Positions 1 through 33,529 of a stretch of DNA of 64,000 nt are shown here, piece by piece (positions within the stretch are counted from its first letter, which is position 1; the number at the start of each line of letters is the position of its first letter). Position numbers and translations under genes: made by a program. The notes beneath the pieces are model-generated. The model was not told where the DNA came from and made no database searches. It saw only the letters and a program-made list of their open reading frames with translations. This stretch comes from Ectobius pallidus (lineage: Eukaryota > Arthropoda > Insecta > Blattodea > Ectobiidae). The stretch is taken from the NCBI GenBank assembly GCA_964059195.1, contig CAXKWD010000001.1, positions 120,957,751-121,021,750 of the forward strand. The letters are read 5' to 3'.

Positions 1-1530
1 TCTGCAAAATCCAGGAATTTACACATAAAGTTAAAATTACTCTAACTTCTGAACGGTTGAAGATAAAAAGTAAAGTAACATATATTCTTGAAGGAAATTT
101 AATGCTCTACGACTTCTTTCCTTATAACATTTTTGTTGGACGAATGTTCGAAGAATTAGCTAACGAAATAAGGCAAAAAACGCGAGGCAATTTTATTTTT
201 TTTCAAAATCATCTACCTTTGAGCACGGATATCTCGGAAATTAGGCGAGATAGCAAAAAAATGAGCTGAATCAATCTTGTGGAGTATTTTGTCAGCTTTA
301 ATTTTGTATAGAAGGGTCTTAACGCTAGGACCCATATTTACTGAGATATAAGCGAAAAACCGAAAAAAGGGACCTTCTAGGGGCCCCCCTGCCCCCCGCT
401 CACCTCCTAGGAGTGGGGACTCCTTACTAGTCCCAACAATGTCCCAAAGTCAAAAATTGTGTTCCTTCCATTTCCCTCTACAACTTTTCATTGACTGGAC
501 TATATGTATTTTAGAACAAACTATTTACAAGGCAATTTCATCCAATCCTCGAGTTAATGCGTTTCTTATCCCCCAATCCTTCTCTCCTGAACCTGGAACC
601 AACCTATTTATGTAAATTTTTTGCGCCGGAATTTTGGCATCAAACCAATACGAATATGACTCCATGCACTCCTTCCAGCCACTCAAATGAAATATTTACA
701 TACTTCATTCCTCATTCACCGCTCACCTAGGCCTGAGCGTTTTTCATAGCTTAATGCATGTGGTCGGACTTGAACTTGTAAGAGATTGCTCACTCAGGGC
801 TGGTGGGGAACATAAACTATGAAAGGAGATTCAATGCCAACTTTACATTAAAAAACCGCGAGAAGAAACCATAAGCATCGGAAAGTTTCAATGTACTCGA
901 TTCTATGCTTCTCTATGTTTTCATGTGCCTCCATATGGGCGCCAGAAGCATCCATATGCATATCAATGCGCTCTGAAACTTAGCGAAATGTTCTTTCTGC
1001 ACTTCAGGCTATTTTACCATCAACTAACCTTTCTTCTAATAGTTTATTAGGCAATAAATAATCATACTTTCGGTTTAAATGAGATTTTATCTAGTTATTT
1101 GATTAATTGAGCGTTTAGTTTTATATGCCAAAATCAAGACTGTGTAGAAATCAAGATATAGACCCACAGAAAGGCGTGCCGGAGATAGATCCAGCGTTAT
1201 ACCTTGGAATTTATTGCTACTAATGTGGCTTTCCCTGGATCTTGGATCCTTCTGAGATGCATTGGTCTGGTTACATTGATCCATTTAAAATTATCAGCTG
1301 AAAATCATGGTTTTGGTATTTAGACCCTTATAAAACTAAACGCTTCAATTAGCATTTTGTTAATTGGATACGATATAATGGTTACTTGAGTATTTGTTCA
1401 GGTAACTAACTTTTATTTAGATAACCCCAACTCTACAGCACAGCCGCCTTGCTTAGTAGGCATAGATTAGGGTGTGAATTGAATTCGTTTAGAGATTACT
1501 GTTCACAAAAAAAAACTCATGTTATGTTAT
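1..1530. other. Unassigned upstream DNA
   Basis: I see no gene or recognisable mobile element here. Open frames are short and lack family motifs. A C/G-rich patch occurs near 380-420. Confidence 0.5.
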
Positions 1531-1534
1531 GCTC

Positions 1535-1600
1535 TCTCCCTCCCTCCCTCCCTCCCTCCCTCCCTCCCACCCTCCCTCTCTCTCTCCTTCTCTCCCTTGT
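1535..1600. repeat. (CTCC)n / (CT)n microsatellite
   Basis: A run of CCCT repeats is followed by CT repeats. It is a simple sequence repeat with strong strand asymmetry. Confidence 0.9.
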
Positions 1601-2496
1601 TTGTTAATTTTTTTTAACCGTTTATCTTAACTTAGTTCTTATGTTTAAATCTCGAAATAGCATCGATGCAAAGCAACATTTATACAATCTGACCGCCGTG
1701 AGTTTATTTTGAAACTATATATTAGTCAATACTAGTTTATATTATTATTTAGTATAATATTTTAATACTGGTCAGTATAATAGCAACTACATACTATTAT
1801 CCACAGGTTATTAATCACAGTTTAATGGTTCAAAATTTGGAGTCAAAACACTTCAAATGTCCCACCACTCAAGCAGAATATTACTCCGAATTTAAAGTTA
1901 GCCAAAGTTCTGCAGCATTCAGTGAAAATTGATGGCGTTCTCCTCTCCTACATTTGTGGCCAGATCGTTAAGTTCAAAGGAAATGAAGAAGTTGATGGCA
2001 AGTCAGTGTGGATATCCAGAACCCCCGAAAAACTTTGGAATTTCTAGAAGTAATTACTAAACACCTCCCAACTTATTCGTATATCCGGGGAGCAAATACA
2101 TTGAATTGAGGTGGAAATAAGTAGTTTAAAATAAAAATATTCATATACGAATATTTGAGAAAAAATGGAATCTGAGTTTCTGCGCAACGTCACGATTTTT
2201 ATTGAAACCATAGAAACAAAACAGACAAAAAATTCAGCGTAACTTTTAAAAAAGTATTTTGATTAAATATTTTAAAATATAAAGCCATAATCTTTAAATA
2301 ACTAATACGAATAATAAATACCAGCAATATAATACTCTCTGAATGTCAAATATTTTTAGCACAAAACAAAATTTGAACGTTTTAAAACACATTTTGAATG
2401 CGGAAAAATCTGTTTCTATAGATATACAACTGTTCGCTGTGAAGTCTGTCAGAAAGGTATAAATATGGCACATGACTGGTATTTTCAACATTACAG

Positions 2497-3839
2497 ATGA
2501 AACAGGCTATGAAGCAGCATCGGCGAACGTCATCGGCGAAGGCACCCGCTCGAAGACGAAGAGTTCATTGATGTCAATACCGAAGCAGCGTCCCGGCGAA
2601 GGCCATGGATCCAGAGGATTTCCGGAGATGGGTCCATGGCAAGAAAGTTGAAGCGACGCTGCAGTAGGGAAGCCCTGTATTATTTAAATACTGGTGAGTT
2701 GCATCACTCTGAAGTCTTTTGTTCCTCTCTTATAACTGAATAGTTCAGGTGAAGGATTCATGGCATTATGCTGAAGAGTATGAGGTAGTGGTCTTTATCC
2801 TGTGAACTATTCAGATTACAAACTGGTTTTTATTTCATTTTTATATACGTTCCAGTTGCCGGCCGAAAACGAGAAGCTATTCAAGGCCTGTACCGAACCA
2901 GCGTCCCGGCGAAAGTCATGGGCCCTGAAGATTTGCGGAGATGGGTCCATGGCGAGAAAGTCAAAGCGACGCTGCAGTAGGGAAGCCCTGCATAACATCT
3001 ATACTGGTGAGTTGCATCGCTCTGAAGACTTAGGTTCGTCTTTTATAACGGAATAGTTCATATGAGAGATTTATGGCCTTATACTGAAGAGTATGGTGTC
3101 GTGATCTTTCTCTACTGAACTATTCAGTTTGTGAACTAGTTTTATTTTCCTTTTTATTATATTATGTTGCAGATCACTGCCCATATACATTTCATCATAA
3201 TCAGTACCGAAACGGCGTCCCGGCGAAGGTCATGGGCCCTGAAGATTTACGGAGGAGGGTCCATGGCGAGAAAGGTCATGGGCCCTGAAGATTTATGGAG
3301 GGGGTCCGTGGCGAGAAAGTCAAAGGGACGCTGCAGTAGGGAAGCCTTGCATAATATCTATACTGGTGAGTTGAATCGGTCTGAAGTCATAGGTTCGTCT
3401 TTTATAACCGGATAGTTCATATGAGAGATTTATGGCCTTATACTGAAGAGTATGGTGTCGTGATCTTTCACCACTGAACTATTCAGTTTGCGAACTGGGT
3501 TTAATTTTATTTATTAAATTATATTGCAGATGACTACCCATAAACATTTCATCATAATCAGTACCGAAACGGCGTCCCGGCGAAGGTCATGGGCCCCGAA
3601 GATTTGCGGGGGTGGGTCCATGGCGAGAAATTCAAAGCGGCGCCGAAGTAGGGAAGCTCCATAAAACATCAACACCGGTGAGTTGCATGACTCTCAAAGT
3701 CTTTTGTTCCTCTTTCATAACTGAATAGTTCAGGTGAGAGATTCATGACCTTATGCTGAAGAGTATGGTGTCGTGATCTTCCACCAGTGAACCATTCAGT
3801 TTGTGAACTGGTTTTATTTTCATTTTATTTATGTTGTAG
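2497..3839 (+). repeat. Tandem array of four exon-like units (about 313-357 bp)
   Basis: Four related units start near 2581, 2894, 3208 and 3565, measured at the shared CGTCCCGGCGAA core. Each has an exon-like block ending in ACTGGTGAGT or ACCGGTGAGT, a spacer containing GAATAGTTCA and GTGATCTTTC, and a T-rich tract ending in CAG or TAG before the next block. Predicted blocks are 2497-2693, 2856-3006, 3173-3365 and 3530-3677. Units 2 and 3 can be read as an Arg/Lys-rich peptide containing SRRRSWALKI and GSMARKSK. Unit 3 has an internal duplication of about 46 bp. Unit 4 carries a stop in that frame. I do not recognise the peptide. It could be a decayed gene made by exon duplication, or a non-coding minisatellite. 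Confidence 0.7.
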
Positions 3840-4405
3840 TGCCCCTCCGCAACTGAAGTACCACAACATCCATAATGGGAGGAAGCTATGTTTGTCATCT
3901 TGATTCAAATAATGCGGCTGGTTTGGCGGACGTAATCAACACTATTACAAGACTGATTTCGACCCCCGATGTTCAGTACATCGACGTAATTAAAACCAAC
4001 CAATCAATCAATCAGTTCTACTACCAAGAAGCACGTTGATATAATATGCTATTATTTTCAAAATCATTCATCAAATCATGATGAGCAATGTTGTTACCAA
4101 GTTAAAGAGCACAGACGACCTCGATTTTGAAGGGAGTATAAATACAGTTGAATTAAAAGGAAAAAAACAAATACTTTATTTGGTCTACTTTTATTTAATA
4201 TCAGGATAAATGGTAGTGAAAGAAAGCATTGTTTTAGTCTATATATTATGTTAATTTCTTTTAACTAAATGATACCAATCTATATAGCCTACCCATATAT
4301 TAAAATCGTCAAGTCAAAGTGATAGTTACCATTGAAGAGGAAAAAATTATGATGTAAAAGTCCTTGGTATTGCCTGGTATATACTGTACTTAGTTTTAAA
4401 ATTCT

Positions 4406-4525
4406 CAGAGAGAGAGAGAGAGGGAGAGGGAGAGAGAGAGAGAGGGAGAAAGAGAGAGAGAGAAAAAGGAGAGAAAGAAAGAGAAATAAAGAGAAAAAGA
4501 GAAAAGAGAGAAAGAGAGAGACGGG
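4406..4525. repeat. (GA)n microsatellite
   Basis: A purine tract of GA, GGGA and GAAA repeats of about 120 bp. Confidence 0.9.
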
Positions 4526-4644
4526 CAGGCAGAGATAGAGTGAGAGTATAATTATTGCATTATCGGATCGCTGTGACGGGTGACAGGCGGCAAGCTTAGT
4601 CTTGTGTTCAATGAACGCCTACTAGCCTTCCCCAGTGTCTAACT

Positions 4645-5752
4645 CAGGGGAAGACAGAAGCTTGCTCTGTGACGTCACTGCTTGCTGCTCGACTGCTCTC
4701 GTTATACCTCTGCGAGGAGTATGTGAAATGGCGGCATCAGTGAACAGGGGGGAAGAGAGGGGCATTCGTATTGCGGGCAGCGGGAATTTAGGGGGTTAGA
4801 ACTTACGTAATACGTGTTACCGAATTAATGAAACATCAATCGATTTTCTTGATAGTTTATCGGTTAATTACAGCACAGTAGTTTAACATATTATAAATAA
4901 TTCTATTTTACTATTCTGTGAGAACAATTACCTTTCCACAAAATCTATGTTCTTTGACAAAAATAAACAATACTATCATTTGAATTAACATAATTCACTA
5001 CAATAAAAATAATAAAAAATGAACTTCATTAATTACCATACAAACTCGTCTGCACCTTAGATGATACAAGATTACAGTAACAATTGTCTGACTTTCCTGT
5101 ATCTTTTTTCTTTAACAAGTATATCAATGTTGGAACGTAATGTTTGAGCAATATTTAATCGAAGACTACATTTAGGTTGTGATTTGACAATGTACTTCTT
5201 GATTTGAGCTTTGCACATTTCATTAGTGAAAAAAATTGTTCGGCCACATATGTCGATCCAAAATTACATAATATTCTGCGGCAAGTGCATAAGTCTCGGG
5301 AATCTGGTTTCAGAGAAATTTCTGTAAAAGTTACCCAAGACCACTTTACGTTCGTATTTGTCCTTTAACAGATCGTCGGATTGTAAGTTTAGCAGTTCCA
5401 ACTGATACCGGCAAGGAACGTCTTTGACATTAACTGAATATGGGGTAGCAAAAAGTTTAAACATTGGAGAAAGGTTTTACACATCCTGAAACCTCGATTC
5501 GAACTGAAGAAGAAATTTTGCAGAACTAACACATGTTCTGCAGAGAGAACACTATCAGGATCGCGTACTTGCATTAACTTTGAAAAATGCTCCGTATTTC
5601 GAACCAGAAGTTGTTCTACCCACAGAGCTAGAGCTAGCTCTAGCGTACTCTAAACACCCCTACTACCGTGCGCTCTTGCTGACGTCACACACAAGGGATC
5701 CGCATGCACTTGCTCCACAAACGTCATCACAAGCCGTAGTTGACTTCCCCTG
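4645..5752 (-). mobile_element. hAT DNA transposon remnant, 1.1 kb
   Basis: The ends are inverted repeats starting CAGGGGAAG (4645) and ending CTTCCCCTG (5752). The element is flanked by a perfect 8-bp target duplication GTCTAACT (4637-4644 and 5753-5760), the hallmark of hAT transposons. The minus strand carries a broken transposase C-terminus (5085-5580). The element is too short to be complete, so it is an internally deleted, dead copy. Confidence 0.9.
5085..5580 (-). pseudogene. hAT transposase C-terminal fragment
   Basis: Read on the minus strand, the segment gives QFESRFQDV, then FKLFATPYSVNVKDVP, LELLNLQSDDLLKDKY, and NFYRNFSETRFPRL. After a frame change it gives CNFGSTYVAEQFFSLMKCAK and then NIAQTLRSNIDILVKEK. 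This order (LQLELxxLQ, FYRxxxxxxFP, FGSTYxxEQxFSxMK) is the C-terminal dimerisation region of ZBED-type hAT transposases. At least one stop and two frameshifts break it, so no active protein can be made. Confidence 0.85.
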
Positions 5753-5850
5753 GTCTAACTAAACAAGCTACATAGAAGAAACAAGAATTGAAATTTACTT
5801 GTGATTTAAAATTCTAGAAGAAAATTCGACTCGTCGTTGACATCCGAGCT

Positions 5851-5851
5851 C

Positions 5852-5897
<46 letters not shown>

Positions 5898-5930
5898 CAT
5901 CATTATTATTATTATTTATTTATTAAATTA
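5851..5930. repeat. (ATT)n microsatellite
   Basis: ATT repeats of about 70 bp with a few interruptions. Confidence 0.9.
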
Positions 5931-6124
5931 CTATTCCATCGGCTATAAATAAGTTACAGTACTTAACAGTATCAAGTGCTAGGTTTTCACTTCTGATCAT
6001 AATTTTAAAGGTTATTCTTTAACATGGGCCTATAGAAGGAGCTGCGCCTGGGCAGCCCTGCTCTGTGTACTACATTGCATGTCTGTGACATTCTGCTTGT
6101 ATAAGCTGGAGGGGCACTTACCTA

Positions 6125-6400
6125 ATAGAATCAGGTAAACTGTTGTAACAATGTGCCAGAATGGTTTTGTTGAATCAAATATAATTGCAATTATGAAATG
6201 CAGAAAATAAGTTTTTTTTTAATCAAAAATAAAATCGTCCAGCATCAGCAGAACTATAGATTTGTGATATCTTGACAATCGCACACTTACATAAAAAAAA
6301 GAATCCATGGCAAATTGGCCGGCTCCGGGATTTGAACCAGCGACCTCCAGAATAAGAATCCAAGACGTTACCATTTCGGCCATCTCGCTCTGTTTAACAG
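6125..6400 (-). mobile_element. tRNA-derived SINE, family A, copy 1
   Basis: On the minus strand a tRNA-like head contains an A-box-like GGCCGAAATGGT and B box GGTTCAAATCC. It is followed by a body with TGTGCGATTGTCAAGATATC, TGCTGATGCTGGACGAT and a tail near CAGTTTACCTGATT. The same order occurs at 8470-8823 and 35317-35650. Confidence 0.8.
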
Positions 6401-6689
6401 TCTAGTTTGATAAGGATAAATCGTGTTATTTGTCAAAGCTAAATGTATTATAACCTGAAATTCTTAAAAGATGTAAACATTTCACAAAATTCAGTGACAA
6501 AAAACTCCGCTAATTATTTCACACTAATAACTTACACCTTCTGTATATAACAGTATTCATCTAGTACTGAATTTCGACTTGATCAACGAAATAAGCAAAC
6601 ATCTTACTGCATTGGAGTCAAAGCCCTCAATGATTAGAATGCGGTATTGCAGTATAGACAATATTTTTAAAAAATGTGACCTTTAATTA

Positions 6690-7140
6690 GTTGTTACTCT
6701 GGCTTCTTGCCATGGGGATTATAAATGCGTAGGCCTATACCAATTTTCATGAAAATCCAATTAAGCGTATTTGTTATATATTACCATAAAATGCACTAAA
6801 TTGGGCATTATTCCGGTACCGGCCAACCGGTTTGGTCCAATACCAATAGACGTATTTCCATGGAGATTATAAATGTGTACACCAAGTTTCATGAAAATTC
6901 GATAAAGCGTACATTTGTGTTATCGCATCTTTAAAATAGACACTAAATTGGGTTTTACTCCGGTACCGGTCAACCGATTTAGTCCAGTATCAAATAGGCC
7001 TCTTCCCATGGACATTATAAGCGCGTATACAAAGTTTCATTAAAATCCGATAAAGCGTATTTGAGTTTTCGCGCGTACAGACACAGGGACGGACGGACAG
7101 ACATTTTCCCGTCCCCCACACAATGTAATAAAATACTGGC
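6690..7140 (-). repeat. Left arm of inverted tandem repeat (about 146-bp units)
   Basis: Three diverged units, read on the minus strand, contain TACGCTTTATCGGATTTTCA, CATTTATAATCTCCATGG and ACCGGTACCGGAGT. The inner end has GTCCGTCC repeats and GTGCCAGTATTTTATT. The right arm at 7443-8300 is the same repeat in opposite orientation. Confidence 0.8.
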
Positions 7141-7442
7141 ACTTAATAAACGGAATATTTAAAACGAAATAAAACTAGTATTGATACATCTCAAGAATTA
7201 ACAAATTAACAAAGAAAGCTTACTTTTATTTTGCATTTTTCGGTATTTTATTCTCTACTGGTCATTTTTTTAGAAAATCTTCATTCATTTGTTGCATTTT
7301 TTAATATTTTGTCTTCAGAATGGACTTTTTCAACATTACAGACAAAGCATTCATTAGTAAACACAGTAAACATAACAATAATAATATAATATATAATAAA
7401 TGTAGTAATGTCAAATATATCTTGAGCTTTCTTTACAATTAT

Positions 7443-8300
7443 TAAGTGCCAGTATGGTACTTTATGAGATTGTGTGGGGGACGAAAAATGTATGTCCGTC
7501 TGTCTGTCTGTCTGTCCGTCCGTCCGTCCGTGTGTCTGTACGCGCTCTAACTCAAATACGCTTTTTCGGATTTTCATGAAACTTGGACAACACATTTATA
7601 ATGTCAATGGGAAGAACCCTATTGATATTGAACCAAATCGGTTCACCGGTACCGTAATAATGCCCAATTTAGTGCCTATTTTAATAGATTATGGCGCCTT
7701 TCTAATAGAAAGGCGCCATAATTCAAATACGCTGTATCGGATTTCCATTAAACTTGGTATACGCATTTATGACATCCATGAAAAGTACTCTGTTAAATTT
7801 GAACCTAATCTGTTGACCGGTACCGGAGTAAAACCCAATTTAGTGTATATTTTAAAGGCGCAATAGCTCAAATACGCCTTATCGGATATTTATGAAACTT
7901 CGTATACGCATTTATACTATCCATGGAAAGACGTCTGTTGATGTTCAACCAAATCGGTTGGCCAGTACCGGAATAATGCCCAATTTATTGCCTTTTATGT
8001 TAATATATGAGAAGTCGCGATAACTCAAATATGTTTTATTGGATTTTCCTGAAACTTTGTATACCCATTTATAATGTACATGGGAAGACGTCTACCGATA
8101 TTGGACCAAATCGGTTGTCCGGTACCGGAGTAAAACCCAATTTAGTGTCTATTTTAAAAACTCGGTAACTCAAATACGCTTTACCGGATTTTTATGGAAT
8201 TTGGTATACACATTTATAGTGTTCATGGGAAGAGGTCTACTGATACTGGATGAAATCGGTTCACCTGTTTCGGAGTAATGCTCAATTTGGTGCCTATTTT
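7443..8300 (+). repeat. Right arm of inverted tandem repeat
   Basis: Five diverged units start near 7550, 7720, 7865, 8022 and 8165. They repeat CGGATTTTCATGAAACTTGG, CCAAATCGGTT and CCGGTACCGG. A (GTCT)n/(GTCC)n run sits at 7492-7535. Apparent open frames across it are repeat translations and not genes. Confidence 0.8.
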
Positions 8301-8469
8301 ATGATAATATACGTATTCGAAAGAATTTATATAAAAAAAAAGCAAATCATTTATCATGACAACATAGTCAATTGTTTTACTGTGATATTTTACGGCTTTG
8401 GAAATTAAAATAGAGGTAGCTATGACCAAAAACACTATTGTTTTACATGCGCTTATAACTTACAACTAG

Positions 8470-8823
8470 ACCGTTAAACTGACCCAGGTGACCGAGATGG
8501 TAACGTTTTGGCCTCACGTTATGGAGTTCCATGGTTCAAATCCCGAAACCAGCCAATTTCACTTTCTTTTTCGTATTTTTATGTGAGTGTGCGATTGTCA
8601 AGATATCAAAAATCTGTACAGTTCAGCTGATGCTGGAAGATTTTAATCTGATTAAAAAGAAAACTAGACCTTTGTTCTTCCCTAAGCCCTGCTTAATGAA
8701 TAAATCTGGAGCTTAACTTGTAAATCAATTAAAAAACCATATTCTGCATATCATAATTGCAGTCATAACTGATTAAAAAACATACTGGCACTTTTTTACA
8801 TCAGTTTACCTGATTTTATTAAT
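8470..8823 (+). mobile_element. tRNA-derived SINE, family A, copy 2
   Basis: The head includes ACCGAGATGGTAACG (A-box-like) and GGTTCAAATCC (B box). The body has GTGTGCGATTGTCAAGATAT, GCTGATGCTGGAAGAT and CTGCATATCATAATTG, ending near TTTACCTGATTTTATT. The same parts in the same order are found in copies 1 and 3. Confidence 0.85.
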
Positions 8824-9263
8824 TATTATTATACTACTGTATACTACTATTCGTGTCATGTTTTCATAAATGTAAGGTCACTTTATAAGTCACTTTACAG
8901 CAGGCACTTTTAGGTAATCATCTTCCGAGCCCTAGTAGGCCTAATAACTCTTATCTTTCTAACCTATCGAGGGCTATTCTAAATTAATTCTTTTGCAACC
9001 ATTGAAACTTATAAATCAACATACTAACGTAAAAAAAAAATAAGATGACTTATAGTGAGTTTTATCTGTGCTAAATTTGCACATTACTGCAACAAATGGA
9101 CGTCCCTGGATCAGCGTGATTCGCGAATTACGTAGTAAGCACTCAAGATTAGACGTTGAATGAGTCTGCAGAGAAGCGGGGACTACCGCAACGAAATTCT
9201 CACTTGCCAGTCAAAGGCTTTAATCACAAGAACCAGCACTACAAAGCTAGTGCTCAGTTCGCA

Positions 9264-31410
<22,147 letters not shown>

Positions 31411-31693
31411 ACCAACTGTTCAAGTATGTAATTACAGTATGTAACAAGAAATAATGTGATGCCATTTCTATATGCACTTTCATTGGGATTCTGTGAACAA
31501 ACAATATCGAAGCCGAACAAACAATATCGAAGCCGTACAAAGTGAATTACACCAACTTAAGAAGGATGATTAACTAGCGAATTGGTGAAAGAAGTGGACA
31601 CAGTAATACTAGTCTTTAGGCCTACTGTAGGTCTTCAGTGCAAAACTGATGCAAAATATTGACATTTAATATACCTATGTTATTCCATCTGTG

Positions 31694-31699
31694 AATAAA
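31694..31699 (+). terminator. Poly(A) signal of gene 1
   Basis: AATAAA lies 284 nt after the stop codon and is the first canonical hexamer downstream of gene 1. It is the likely cleavage and polyadenylation signal. No transcript evidence is available here. Confidence 0.6.
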
Positions 31700-32900
31700 A
31701 ATAATAAGAAATCCACAATCTAAGTTTCTGATGTATTTAGAAAGTACGACCCTAATTCTTCCTCTACCTTCCATCGAAATAATGATCCAGTAAAATTAAC
31801 GAACTTCAATTGCAATTAGACAGAGAAAGTTCATTGCAGGAACTTTTCTACACCCCCCCCCAAAAAATACAAAAAGCAAGTAATCAGAAAGCGTTAACAT
31901 TTCACGTGACATACTTATATACAAAGAATCTAGTTGGTAGGTATTATGTTATCCATGCTTACACCGAGATTAAAATATAACATGTGTCCATCTTCTGACT
32001 GAATGTACGTTGGAAATTTGTGCAAGTTGTGACTGGTTGGGGAAAAAGTATGAAATTTGACGTAAAAGAACACAAATTCAGCAACTTTTATCTTCTTGTC
32101 TATTTATCATACTAACAATTATGTCCGAAGAAATGAACGCAAATGTACGAACACTACGAGTCTAATACCAAATAATTAAGAAAACATCCAAGTGTGGTTA
32201 CTGAGAAAATTGATGAAATAGGAGTGATATTAGATCATCATCATCATAACTGAATTAGACCTAGGCAGGATTCTTGGAGCGTGTAGGTCTTAATGCACAT
32301 TTTCTACGTAGGTGTCACAAATATGTGGTAGGCCTAATGGAGGGTTCGCACTTCTTGCACCTTTTATAATTATTTTAAGCAAAATAACTATAATATACAA
32401 TTTTTATATAGACAATGTTATTTTGCGAGATTGAAGAGTCGGACCTGTTCATTTCACTTAATTCGTAGTGCACTATGGGCTTTTAAGTCGAATTATCATG
32501 GGGATTCATGCCACTTTATTGCAGATAGCGCTACCCCTCCAGCAGGAGGCCCTTGCCCTTTATGGGACATTGTGAGCTATTTCGTTTCATTTCATACACT
32601 ATTGTGTATTGCAGTAGAAGGAATCTGCATTTCAGTGCGGAATACGAACCACGGTAGGATCAAAGTGTGCTTCATTGACTAGTGATATATCGAATTTGAT
32701 AACTGGAAATGCCAGGAATAGAATTGACTGGGATCTCAGCCCCTAACATGGGAGCCTATCACTTTATTCACTACACTATTAGGATACAAAATCTAGTTTT
32801 GCTTATACATATAACAAGTAGGTCCCTTATTTAAGCTTTAATTCGACAAACTTATCAAGAATACTTTTTATTATTTTTAATGTAACTTATTTCATGTAGT
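31700..32900. other. Spacer after gene 1
   Basis: No gene is recognised. A frame of 83 codons at 32431-32682 has no family motif and is likely chance. Confidence 0.45.
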
Positions 32901-32906
32901 AACTGT

Positions 32907-33042
32907 TCTCGGGTTTCCAGTCGGGTAAGACAATCAATCGCTTTCGGCGACTCTCTGGATCCCACTTCTCCGAAGATGACGACGCAGACAGTCGCCGAAA
33001 GCTCAGAATTTGATTCTCTTACCCGACTGGAAACCCGAGTAC
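32907..33042. repeat. Inverted repeat of about 136 bp
   Basis: CTCGGGTTTCCAGTCGGGTA on the left is mirrored by TACCCGACTGGAAACCCGAG on the right. A second inner pair is CTTTCGGCGACT and AGTCGCCGAAAG. It could be a short foldback element or the basis of a hairpin RNA. Confidence 0.8.
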
Positions 33043-33529
33043 AGTTTCTACATTGTATTCGTTGGGAAAACCTTCAAAGTTTTATTATTTAGCCTTGTAG
33101 AGATAAGACAATCAGGTCTTCTTTTCCCCTCTACCAGGATTCCAAAAACTACAATCACAATATAAACAGTATATGAAAACAATAGGCACTGTCACTGTTA
33201 ACCATATCTTACTGTCACTAAAGTTAAGATATGAAATTACAATAATAACACATTTTTATATGGAAGCAAGAGTTTGAGAAAACAGGAGAATGTTACCAAA
33301 GGCTCATTTACTCTTATTTGTTATATAGGACAGAGTGAATAATGATATGCCGATCGACTCGGCGGCAATCTTAGTAGGAAACAATGTCATTACTTCGACG
33401 TGATTATTTAAAATTAGAATATCTACTCAGTCGAATCTCTAGAGACACTGAGAGAAGAGACCGGAAATCAACATTAGTCGTGAAACAAAACAAACAAACA
33501 AAGTATCTATAGTAGCCCCAAATATGTGA

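Noticed and set aside
7281..7866. Open frames of 104 and 130 codons
   Set aside because: They translate the tandem-repeat arms and a GTCT microsatellite, with no protein family motif.
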